A DNA stretch of 64,000 nucleotides from Pyronema omphalodes (taxonomy: Eukaryota > Ascomycota > Pezizomycetes > Pezizales > Pyronemataceae). This document shows positions 55,419 through 64,000 of this stretch, piece by piece (position 1 is the first letter of the stretch; each line of letters opens with the position of its first letter). Position numbers and translations under genes: made by a program. The notes under the pieces were generated by a model, which did no database searches, was not told the origin of the DNA, and saw only the letters and a program-made list of their open reading frames with translations. Location of the stretch: assembly GCA_024516155.1 (NCBI GenBank), contig JAJJXM010000013.1:744001-808000 (forward strand), in the 5' to 3' direction.

Positions 55419-57084
55419 ATTATAGTAGGCGACATGAAAAATAAAGGCTCTACACTATATCTCCTGCAACCAAATAGTTTGACTCTGAGGTTCGATCTCT
55501 GCCTAAGGCTCAACCAAGTCAACAACCAAGGCAATAACAGTATTATCTAATTGTTCATAACCGGTGACAACATTTTTCCCAGGACTTCACTACTCGGAAC
55601 ATCAAGTCCGTCTGAAATGCTGTGTTGCTACAAACCCGCCTGATTCAAACAGGCCACCCATAACTGACGATATGGATCACGGTTCAAGGCCTCTATGCTT
55701 AGCGTATTGACTTCATATGTAGCCGAAGGTCTGTCGAACCGTCATACTACCTTGCGATAGGTATGCCTACAGTAGAACATGCATCAGGTGACTCTAGACT
55801 CTCACCACCAACGGTCTTCCGAAGCATAATTCGTCGATGGCAATTTTCGTACACTGTATGGCGTGAAATAATACGCACATAACGTACACTCGCAGAACTT
55901 TATATGACACTAGATTCTTTTTCTGCGAATCCAAAATTGCACCTCAACGCCTCACAAACGCCTCTCGTCCCGGGTGCATCCGAGGTTCCACAGACTTGCA
56001 CGGGCGCGGGGAATACTATTTTTAACCCACAAGCCATGGCCACGATGTCATTGTCTGCAGGGCGCATCCTACGTATGATGCCAGACGTCATCTTTGATGT
56101 AGGGTCTGGAGGAGTTAGGAAGGTACTGTTATTCGCTTTGCGGCCAATTGAAGGGAGAGAAATTGTGGGTGTATGTGTATGTGTGTGTACTTACTGGGCG
56201 TTGCAAGACTGAGGTATGTAGGTGTTGAATATTTAAATATTTACCACGTTCATAAAGGCTAAGAAGATATCACAAAGGCTGGGTAGATTAGCTGAGGTAT
56301 GGTGAATAAGATTACAACTCTTTCGTTTGCCGGTAACGCTTCATCCTAAAAAGAATATTACCGGCAAAGATACTCCGCGAACATCTCAATAGCAGCTTTC
56401 TACCACAGATGTTCAGCCTTCTGGTCAGTTACTGAAAATGGCGTTGTCAACGAATGCACAATCGATAGAAAGTGCAAATTTTCAGGACAGCTAATACATA
56501 GCTTTGAAAGTTGTGGCGTCTTATATGCTCCATGTATGTCGTTGAGTCTTTGCCAGATGACTATTAATACGAGAAAAGTTAATATGCTCCTGTATAGCAC
56601 GAATACTAACTGTTTGATTGGGTATGATAGGGGTAATTCGAGACCCAAAAATAATTGAATGGCTCAATATCAACTTCATGATAATGATAGCCTACAGAAT
56701 TACAAGCAAATTGCGCAGGTGACTTCAGAGTGCCAACGCTCGAGAGTCGAGATCGTGAATCATTATTCTGTACAGTACAGTATTGCATACTAGCGTAGAT
56801 GGCTATGCATCTCATGATGCAAGAAACCCAGCACACGACCATTTGTAAGAATGCGGTGCTGTGGGGTATACTATTCCCCAATATCCGCAACCAACAACTC
56901 CTTTCTTCTCCAAGAAAACTGGATATAAACCCCCCATAAACCTCTCGATTTCCAGTATCCCCAGATCACTCAGTCCACTCCTCTTCAATTCCATTTCCCA
57001 CCACCACATTCACTAATATAATCCCATACCCACCACTTTTACTCTCGCTTCAATCAACCAACAAGGTCCAACATATCAACCACA
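55419..57084. other. Intergenic upstream of the secreted-protein gene
   Basis: A frame at 55904..56212 and its antisense are open but without domain, codon pattern or splice support. GTGTATGTGTATGTGTG occurs near 56170. No gene or element is recognised with confidence. Confidence 0.5.
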
Positions 57085-57675
57085 ATGAAAACCACCTTCA
57101 CTCTTCTCGCCCTCGCCTCCATGGCCTTCTCCATAGCAATCCCAGAGCCAGTTCCCCTAGCAGCTGCAGTTCCCTACGATTATGCACCGACATGTCCGGT
57201 TAATGAATGTAACCCGGATCCGAGATATAATAAGTGTGATATCACAACTTCATGTATTCGTACTCAGCCGAATTCGCAGTTGCATTGTGCTTGTCGGTAG
57301 GTTGGATTTTCTTTGTGTTTTTGACTGTGGGCTTGGTTGGATGTAAAGGGGGTTGTTATTGCTCCGTTGGGTGCTGGGTTGATAAGGCTTTGCTGGGCTT
57401 CGCTGGGACTTCGCTGGGCTTTGACAAAGCTTTGACATACAGAGAAAGTTAAAAGCCACGGCAGCGCTAACAAAGAGTTTCTATGAATATATAGGGATGG
57501 GTATAAATCCAAGTACCATGCAGGCAATACAAGCAAGCATTACCGAACCAAGTTTGCGGGACAGGAATCCAGAGTTTTTGTGGCGCCGGGGGTGAAGTGT
57601 GATACGCTTTGTGACCAGTGGTGGGCTGGGGTGGGGGCTTGTCAGGAGATTCCGGTTGTGGAGCAGTGTTCTTAA
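57085..57675 (+). CDS. Small secreted cysteine-rich protein (effector-like)
   Basis: Exons 57085..57296 and 57573..57675 join in phase to 104 residues. The first 19 residues (MKTTFTLLALASMAFSIAI) are a signal peptide, with a likely cut soon after, possibly followed by a short propeptide (PEPVPLAAA). The mature part has ten cysteines (CPVNEC, YNKC, TSC, HCAC, KCDTLC, GAC, EQC), enough for five disulfides, and ends EQCS. The intron (276 nt, GTAGGT...TCCAG) is longer than usual here, so a small extra exon cannot be ruled out. An alternative acceptor 11 bases earlier leads to an early stop. The size, signal peptide and even Cys count resemble fungal small secreted proteins that act at the cell surface or on other organisms. 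No family is recognised. Confidence 0.7.
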
Positions 57676-58024
57676 ACTCGGGGTTGGGCTCTTTGTGATT
57701 TATGACTTGTTATGTGTGATGATTTATGAAGTTTATGAAGTCTATATATGAAATGGGCAATTTGTTTAGGTTTGTGGATTAGTTAGGATTGGATGTTGTG
57801 GAAAATGAAAGTATTTTATGTCATGATTATTTCACAAGCCTTCATTCGTAAGGATAAACAGGTCAAAACATGAACAGGTTTCAAATTCATCTGCATACAT
57901 AAAAACGAGTGTAACAATATCCAAACATAAGTCATAATCCCATATCCTAAGTCATACCCCCATATCCCAAGTCATTCCTTCCCAACAGGTCTGCTTATCG
58001 CGGCATCTGATCAGACTCGCCCGC
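57676..58024. other. Convergent intergenic spacer
   Basis: AT-rich spacer between two convergent 3' ends, with a CCCATATCC(C/T)AAGTCAT duplicate near 57935-57975. Nothing else is seen. Confidence 0.55.
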
Positions 58025-58993
58025 CTAATCAACCAACTCCCATTTCTGTCCAAACTCATGTTTCCAAACATTAGAACTCTGGCCGCCTCCCACCGCACTA
58101 GCCACAATAAACCCATTCTCAAAATCATGAAACTTAAAAACATCCGCAGCTCTTCCAGCAAGAAGAGCACCATCACTTCCGGAGGTATTAATATTGCTGA
58201 CATCAACATTATTTCTTCCGGGGACACTGATGAAAATGTCATCACTTCCGATCATGATTTTTCCATCTTGACTAGCTCCGCTGGCTACACGGATTTTGAT
58301 CCGGAAACGGGTACGGCCCGTGGAGGAAAGTTGTACTACTTGCCGGCTTGTATCGTCGGATAGACGCTCGTTGGCCAGGTACCAGTATTTTCCCGGCTCG
58401 CCTTTGGAGCGGATATAGTAGCTGTGGTGACGAAGGAGAGTTAGCCAATAATCATCGGATATCACTCGGATATAGACAACTTTGGCAGCCCGGGGAACCA
58501 GGAAAACCAGGGGAATTAAGAGAACCAAGGGAACCATGGCACCCAGGAATAGGAATAAAGATAGGAACACAAAATAAACCTACGTTTTACCACTAACATG
58601 ATCGGTAACATCAATCGGGGGCGCAATACTAAGAATGCGACCATCATGATCATTAAGCAGGGTAAAGAAGACCTTTCCCAAAAACTTCGGGGCACATTTT
58701 GCATCGATGACTGTATTTGGGATGTTGCCGACACTTGGTTTATGGGTGTAGAATTGTGGGGTTACCCGCTTTATGTCGGCGAAGGTTTTGTAGGAGTCCG
58801 AGATTGAGTCTTGTACGGCGCGCCACCATTCGTCGGCTACGGCGCGAGAGGCGAAGGTTATGATGTACCGGTAGGACCAGTGGTCGCTTTCCTGGGAGGG
58901 GGATTAGTAGGGGAAGGAAAAAGGAGAAGAGGAAGGAGAAGAAGAATAGGGAGGGAATACGTTTTTGGCGTAGGCGTAGAAGAGGCCGGACAT
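58025..58993 (-). CDS. Three-exon protein of unknown function
   Basis: Exons 58993..58961, 58891..58591 and 58479..58025 splice to 262 residues with every phase closed. The first intron is 69 nt (GTATTC...CTACTAATC...CCCAG) and the second is 111 nt (GTAAAA...CCAAAG). The protein starts MSGLFYAYAKN, then SDHWSYRYIITFASRAVADE, WWRAVQDSISDS and, after the second splice, VVYIRVISDDYWLTLLRH. The C-terminal half repeats a beta-type pattern (GKIMIGSDDIFISVPG, FKFHDFENGFIVASAVGGG) and ends WELVD. There is no signal peptide or membrane segment. I do not recognise the family. The hydrophobic run in the unspliced third-exon frame is intron read-through. Confidence 0.65.
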
Positions 58994-61621
58994 GATTGTG
59001 ATAGGATTGCTTTGGTAGTGTTGGGTTGGATAGTTGTTGCTGCTGTTGTTACTGATGTAGTTGTTGCTGTGCTGTTCTGTTTTGGTTGTTTCCACGAAAA
59101 GGATTTGGGTGGGTATTTATATTCCTTCAGAAGAAGTATTCCGGTATCGTTTATCTTCAATCTTATGCTGAATATGGATTCCTACATCTTCCCCACGTAC
59201 AAGTTGTATCATAAACCCTGAGTGTTTTACGGTCTTTACCGTGAAATGACCCGAATGATCATAATTACCAGCTGAACTGAAACAGCAAACGGATATTTTA
59301 CCTGAGGAATTGTTACTCCGAGATTCATCCTGGTATTTTTTGAGCTCTGTGTTGGTGGATCGAATACGAGATATTGCTCTAAGAAGAGATGGTGTTCACT
59401 CCATCTCAGATGTTATGGATGCGTCGTGAAAGTTCTTTTCCTGTGATGTGTTGATTGGTTGAAGATGCAGAGTTCTCCATTGATGGTAGTCTTCCCCGCT
59501 GGTGGAGCTGTAGGAATTGAGAGGAGAGGTATAGGCAGGGTTTGGTGGTTGAAAATGTGATGTGGGTATTTCGATCTTGGCTGTGTAGGAGATACAGAAT
59601 TGCGAGTGATCCATTGAGATATTCAGATTGTTTTATAATTATTATACATGCGAAATTGATATTCTCGATATTGCGCCTACATTGGGCACTTTGGTAACGG
59701 TACTACAGTCAGCAAATAAGCCACAAAAGCCAATATTTAATGAGATTGAGTTACATGCTGTGTTTGTGTAAATATTTTCCCAGCTGCAGTGTGCAAAAAG
59801 TGGCTTACGTATACATCACTACTAAAGATGGCCATTCTTCCAATCTAATAATGCGTATCCAGATTATCTTTCAGCTCAAACCTTTCAATTCCGAATTGAG
59901 TTCAAGACAGTTTCAGAACTTTCGGACTATCGGAGGCCGTTTCATTGTTTTACAATGGCGAGAACAAAGAAGAAATCTCAATCGGGCATACTACTTATCA
60001 TAAACGTGACCATTCAGCTGGTGACCGTATCCGGGTTTCCCAAAAAGCGCCTATTCTTCAGTTGTGAGCCAACAACTCAATCTCATTGGCTGTGATTATT
60101 CCTTACGACGTCGAAGTAAAAGTCCCAATTGCGTAATCCATGAGACTGTTCAGCTGGTGGTGGGGTCCTACAAGCGCCTATCGATAATGCCGTGACCTAA
60201 GTATGTACCAACATTGCGGGGTATGGTTATTACCGGGGTAGGATATGGATTTTCAGCCCCCACAAGATGTTTCGCATGCGCATTATGGCATACAGGGATT
60301 TCGGATCTTTGCATCACATTAACGTTTAGGCCGGGATTTCGGTGATATCGGTTTCTTTGATCAAAATGTTACGGGTTCTCCGAGATGAGTTGAGGATACG
60401 GTGATCTTCATGATGATGATTATGGTGATGATAATTGGTTTTGTGAGGGATTTACTTGCCGTCGGAGTATTGCCTATGGACGACTGTGATGAGAACGGCT
60501 TCCTTTCCTTTTTGATGAAACTGACTCAGATACGGCATGAAGTCCACGGAATTTCAAGCGTTTTCTAATGCAACTGCTTTGTTGATATGTTACGTTTTCA
60601 TGATGGATTACCGATGCTGTGCAATATTCCCGATTGAGCTTCATGTGGATGAGTAGCCGTGTCAATTGATGAACTTTGTGGAATCAAGGACTGTGGTTGT
60701 TTGATTGTTTGTAAAGTTTTCGTAAATATCTTCAATACCCTGATTTTCAATACGAAGATATGATTCTCTGAGTTTGCCTTCAATGAGTTCTATGGTACGT
60801 AGTGACAGTGCAGGTTTTCGAGATATTCATGTTGAAGTAAGGCAGGGATATCTGCTGTGTTCAAGACGTGAGATAAACCGAATTTGTTTGTTGCATTGTT
60901 CATGTTGCGTTTTCTTTATTTCTCAAGGGACAGTATTCATAATGCTTTTCTCTTGATTTTGTATTTATGATGCCTTTATCTTCAATTTGTCTTCGACGAG
61001 CCATTCAAGTTGATTGATGGATAACTGATGAGTAATCCCATCAGTACCCTTTGACTCTTTAAGACTAATCATACTGTTCAGTAATGGTACTGGAATGCAT
61101 ATATGCACTGAGATGGAGCTCATCACGGGTTCAGCCCTTGGTTTGCCGAGGCCAGATTAGGGCAGACTTCGATCTAAACCGATGAGGCTACTTTCTCATC
61201 TCTTCGGTTTTGAGTGTGAAACACGGTGCGGCCCACTGGTTGAATTGAAGCGAAGTATGGCGCTACTCTAGATGCATATTCTAGTTGGCTTCGAGAGCTA
61301 TTTAAACCGGAAAACCAGTTCAGACTTTCTTCTCGAAAACGTAAAATGGCGGAATAGAAGATTCCATCACATGCACAACTCACCAGCTAAACCCAATGGT
61401 GCCCGCGGTTCAACGGAGCTGATCGGTGGAGAATTGATGTGATGCGAGGCCGCAAAAGCGGGGAGCCCTAACCCAACCGCGGCTTATTCGTGGACCGGCT
61501 CTTCTTGCGAGATTCCGCTCCCCCACCACCCCACTATCGATTACTGCGCACTGCCTCACTCTCGTTTCACTACATTGTCCTCGAATAGCCGTGATCGCGA
61601 CGACAAGCTCTGAAATACGAA
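58994..61621. other. Long divergent intergenic region, no gene seen
   Basis: 2.6 kb between the 262-residue gene and the hydrolase. Scattered frames of 60-90 codons show no domain and no splice support. Two related stretches, TCAGCTGGTGACCG and TCAGCTGGTGGTGGG, each followed by AAGCGCCTAT, occur near 60015 and 60150. No RNA gene is recognised. Confidence 0.5.
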
Positions 61622-62758
61622 ATGTCGTCAATTACCGATACCCTCACCAAGCACTATGAGGCACTCTTCGTCTGCCCGTTTCACCAGGCGGTTCTCGCTT
61701 CAACCGTAGTCACTCTTTCGGCCTCGATGCTTCTCTTCCGCTCCACCAAACCTCCTCCCAAGAGCATTCCTTCGCCTCGCACCCTCAAGCCGACAAAAGA
61801 CACTCCCTACCCTCCTAACCTCCTTCCTGGCTCCCGCCTTGTCTCCACTCCTCACGGAACTATCTCCGTCGCAGAGTTCGGACCAGCAACCGGACGCAAG
61901 ATTTTGCTTGTCCATGGAATTTCTACTCCTTCAGTAGTCTTTGGCTCCCTTGCCAGCGCATTGGCTGCCGATGGATACCGCGTCATGACTTTTGACTTGT
62001 TCGGACGTGGATACTCGGATGCCCCTCAGGATGTTGAATACGACGAGCGTCTTTTCAGCACTCAGATTCTCTACGCTCTCTACTCCTCTCCGCTATCATG
62101 GGAGCGCTTCTCTCTTGTCGGATACTCTCTCGGAGGAGGTATCGCCGTTGCGTTCGCATCCCACTTTGCTGCCCGCCTTGAGGCGCTTGTTCTTTTTGCG
62201 CCCGCCGGAATCTTGAAGGCAAACAAGCTCGGACTTATGGTCAAGCTTGCCCGCGGAGGATGGGTTCCCAAGGCAATTGAGACTTGGATGTTGCAGCGCC
62301 ATCTCGGTGTTCGGACGAAAGCTCACGCGACCGATATTGCTAGCGAGGATGGATTAGACTATGCCAAGATTATGAGATGGCAGGCGACTACGCATGCTGG
62401 ATTCCCTATGGCCTTCCAGAAGTCTTTCAGACACGGTCCTTTGTATGATCGTGAAGAGGAGTGGAAGACGGTTGCAAAGCAGGGAATCGAGAGAGTGGGT
62501 GTCATGGTTGGTGGAAAGGATGACGTCATCCCACCTAACTTGCTTCCTGACATGGTTGCCCTTTTGGGAGGCGCCAACAGAGTCCGTGGCGAGGTCTTGC
62601 CTGATGCTGGTCACAACCTTATTCGTGACCGCTGGAGAGAGTGCATGGACTTTGTTGTTGATATTGTGGGATACCCTGATGAGGATGAGGATATTGATGA
62701 TGGCTACGACGAGTCGATGGCCACCAGCAGAAGCTCTTACATTGTGAATGACTTCTAA
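61622..62758 (+). CDS. Alpha/beta hydrolase, membrane-anchored
   Basis: A single exon of 378 residues. A hydrophobic stretch at residues 22-39 (QAVLASTVVTLSASMLLF) suggests an N-terminal membrane anchor. The fold follows: KILLVHGISTPSVVF with the oxyanion HG, FDLFGRGYSDAP, and LVGYSLGGGIA with nucleophile Ser169. The acidic residue is in VGGKDDVIPP and the catalytic His in DAGHNLIRD. The C-terminus is acidic (DEDEDIDDGYDES). The catalytic triad is complete. Substrate cannot be told; the family includes lipases, esterases and serine-type hydrolases. The gene has a GC-rich codon preference compared with its neighbours. Confidence 0.9.
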   Translation: MSSITDTLTKHYEALFVCPFHQAVLASTVVTLSASMLLFRSTKPPPKSIPSPRTLKPTKDTPYPPNLLPGSRLVSTPHGTISVAEFGPATGRKILLVHGISTPSVVFGSLASALAADGYRVMTFDLFGRGYSDAPQDVEYDERLFSTQILYALYSSPLSWERFSLVGYSLGGGIAVAFASHFAARLEALVLFAPAGILKANKLGLMVKLARGGWVPKAIETWMLQRHLGVRTKAHATDIASEDGLDYAKIMRWQATTHAGFPMAFQKSFRHGPLYDREEEWKTVAKQGIERVGVMVGGKDDVIPPNLLPDMVALLGGANRVRGEVLPDAGHNLIRDRWRECMDFVVDIVGYPDEDEDIDDGYDESMATSRSSYIVNDF

Positions 62759-63157
62759 AAAAATGTTTTTGCGAACTGAAACAAAAGTCGATATTTTTGG
62801 TATTTATCCCTGCGTATTTTAGATGTAGGGATCTCAAAATTGTATATAAGCGGGGCGTTCGTTTTGCTGTACATATCCCCATTAGATGGATTGTTTAGAT
62901 AGCCGAAGAAGAAGCGGCACAATGCAATAAAAAAAAGCACACTATTCTACTCTTCAGATTTTGGTAAGTAAAGGTAACTCTGAAACCAGTTGAATCAATA
63001 AACTTTCAGCATCAAGATGCTTGGTTTCAGAATTTCTATGCGATTCAGACATCTCAACAAACAAAGGAACAGACAGGGGTTTGATATAAAATAAAACAAA
63101 CCCATTCTCCAGGAAATTCCAATCTATCTTTTATTGAATTCAAATTCATACGCCATC
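62759..63157. other. Intergenic spacer
   Basis: AT-rich 399-bp spacer, tandem orientation. It would hold the end of the hydrolase transcript and the promoter of the next gene. No site is recognised. Confidence 0.55.
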
Positions 63158-64000
63158 ATGGCCGATAAATCCAATAACGGCAATAATTCAAATAACGACG
63201 ATGAAGCATACCATAACTTTCTCATTCGTTCCATATTCGGTGAATCTCCAGCGAGGAGGACAAACCCCAACGAGGACAACTCATTAAACCTTTCCCCAGA
63301 GGAAGTGAATGGTCTCGAGGCACTATTAAGGCAAACCCTAACAGCAACAGACACAGAGCCACCCGCTCCCCCAGTTTCTGAGGAATCCCATAACCTTGGC
63401 GAGATGTTACCACCAGCACAACCTAATATCCGCGAAAGGTCCAACGAAACACCACCACCACCAACCATCCGCAGCAATGCCACAACATCTGACATTTCAC
63501 CATCCAAACTCGAAATGCTTCAAGCATTCATAGCCTCCACCGAGGCTCCCCCCACAATGCCATCAGCCCAAAGTCAACCACTATTCAGCCCCAGTGATGC
63601 CATGCCATTGAGCAACCCCATAGCAACCGCTGCCAATGACACTGTTATTCCACCCCTGGAGCCCACTTTCCAAAATCCCTATGACAATTCCTCCTACCTC
63701 CAACCGGTAGATGAAAACACCTCCGTCACTCCAGGTATTGCACCGGCGGGGCCCACTTTCGAAACCCCCAATGACAATTTCACATACCTCCAACCAGTAG
63801 ATCAAAACACTCCCGCCACTCCAGTTATTTCACCGACCGGGCCCACTTTCGAAAATCCTTATGAAAACTCCTCCTACCTCCAACCAGTAGATCAAAACAC
63901 TCCCGCCACTCCAGTTATTTCACCGGCGGGGCCAACTTTCGAAAATCCTCATCACAATTCCTCCTACCTTCAACCGGTAGATGAAAATTCTCCAATTACT
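63158..64000 (+). CDS. Repeat-containing protein, 5' part (runs off the window)
   Basis: From ATG at 63158 the frame stays open for 281 codons to the last base, so the 3' end is missing. The start reads MADKSNNGNNSNNDDEAYHN. A Pro/Ser/Thr/Asn-rich chain follows. From about 63662 four tandem 30-residue units appear (PTFENPYDNSSYLQPVDQNT and a TPATPVISPAG end), the last cut by the window. The units are nearly identical at the DNA level (90-bp period). No signal peptide or known domain is seen. It could be a transcription regulator or adhesin-like disordered protein, but neither is supported. Confidence 0.7.
   Translation, partial: MADKSNNGNNSNNDDEAYHNFLIRSIFGESPARRTNPNEDNSLNLSPEEVNGLEALLRQTLTATDTEPPAPPVSEESHNLGEMLPPAQPNIRERSNETPPPPTIRSNATTSDISPSKLEMLQAFIASTEAPPTMPSAQSQPLFSPSDAMPLSNPIATAANDTVIPPLEPTFQNPYDNSSYLQPVDENTSVTPGIAPAGPTFETPNDNFTYLQPVDQNTPATPVISPTGPTFENPYENSSYLQPVDQNTPATPVISPAGPTFENPHHNSSYLQPVDENSPIT
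63662..64000 (+). repeat. 90-bp coding tandem repeat
   Basis: Four copies, in frame, of CCCACTTTCGAAAATCC... units that keep TACCTCCAACC(A/G)GTAGATG. Differences are mostly single bases, so the array is young. Confidence 0.85.

Noticed and set aside
55900..56212. Sense and antisense frames of 63-102 codons
   Set aside because: Plausible composition, but no start context, splice sites or recognised motif; left as unassigned intergenic DNA.
61100..61621. Possible tRNA or 5S gene in the hydrolase promoter
   Set aside because: No A box/B box pair with cloverleaf folding could be built; similarity was limited to short GGTTC words.
1..64000. CRISPR array, prophage, insertion sequences or a bacterial operon
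   Set aside because: Gene structure is eukaryotic with spliceosomal introns; no repeat-spacer pattern or bacterial mobile gene was found.

Overview
The window reads as nuclear DNA of a filamentous ascomycete (Pezizomycotina). Genes are monocistronic and on both strands. They carry short spliceosomal introns with GT..AG ends and CTAAC/CTAAT branch points. The protein set is typical of such fungi: Rtc5, Msh6, type II DAHP synthase, Jip5, Dph2, Rrp17, uS8m, a Fat1-type acyl-CoA synthetase and a cytochrome b5-acyl-CoA dehydrogenase fusion. An early-diverging class is possible but the sequence does not settle it. Gene names come from motif and family recognition by eye; no database search was run. 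Exon structures were worked out by hand and kept only where the reading phase closed exactly.

Left part (1-15 kb): the 3' end of an NFX1-type zinc-finger gene; RTC5 and MSH6 on a shared promoter that holds an ACGCGT box; a repeat-rich gap with a MITE-like inverted repeat; two split minus-strand genes with mitochondrial-type N-termini; and a three-exon type II DAHP synthase. Centre-left (15-31 kb): a microsatellite-dense convergent gap, a ubiquitin-specific protease, a LINE-type retrotransposon relic, the uS8m gene, a probable Nmd4, a 1,073-residue coiled-coil protein and a four-TM MARVEL-like protein. Centre (32-41 kb): FAT1-like synthetase, a 4-kb repeat-rich gap, and the cytochrome b5-ACAD fusion.

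Right part (41-64 kb): an inverted pair of related segments at 42-44 kb and 54-55.4 kb. Each holds a degenerate repeat and an identical tRNA-Arg(CCU) gene. They frame DPH2, JIP5, a large disordered-protein gene and RRP17. A 450-bp hAT-type element with a perfect 8-bp target duplication sits in one copy only. Beyond lie a small secreted cysteine-rich protein, a three-exon orphan gene, an alpha/beta hydrolase and the 5' part of a gene with 30-residue repeats that runs off the window.

Most genes are housekeeping: mismatch repair, translation and ribosome production, mRNA decay, lipid metabolism and aromatic amino-acid synthesis. No biosynthetic cluster, CRISPR array or operon is visible. The gaps are unusual in their density of minisatellites and pure G or C runs of 12-22 bases. 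The best leads are the tRNA-bearing inverted duplication, the hAT element, the eight Cys-Cys pairs inserted in Dph2, the secreted cysteine-rich protein, and genes that appear only after splicing by hand.
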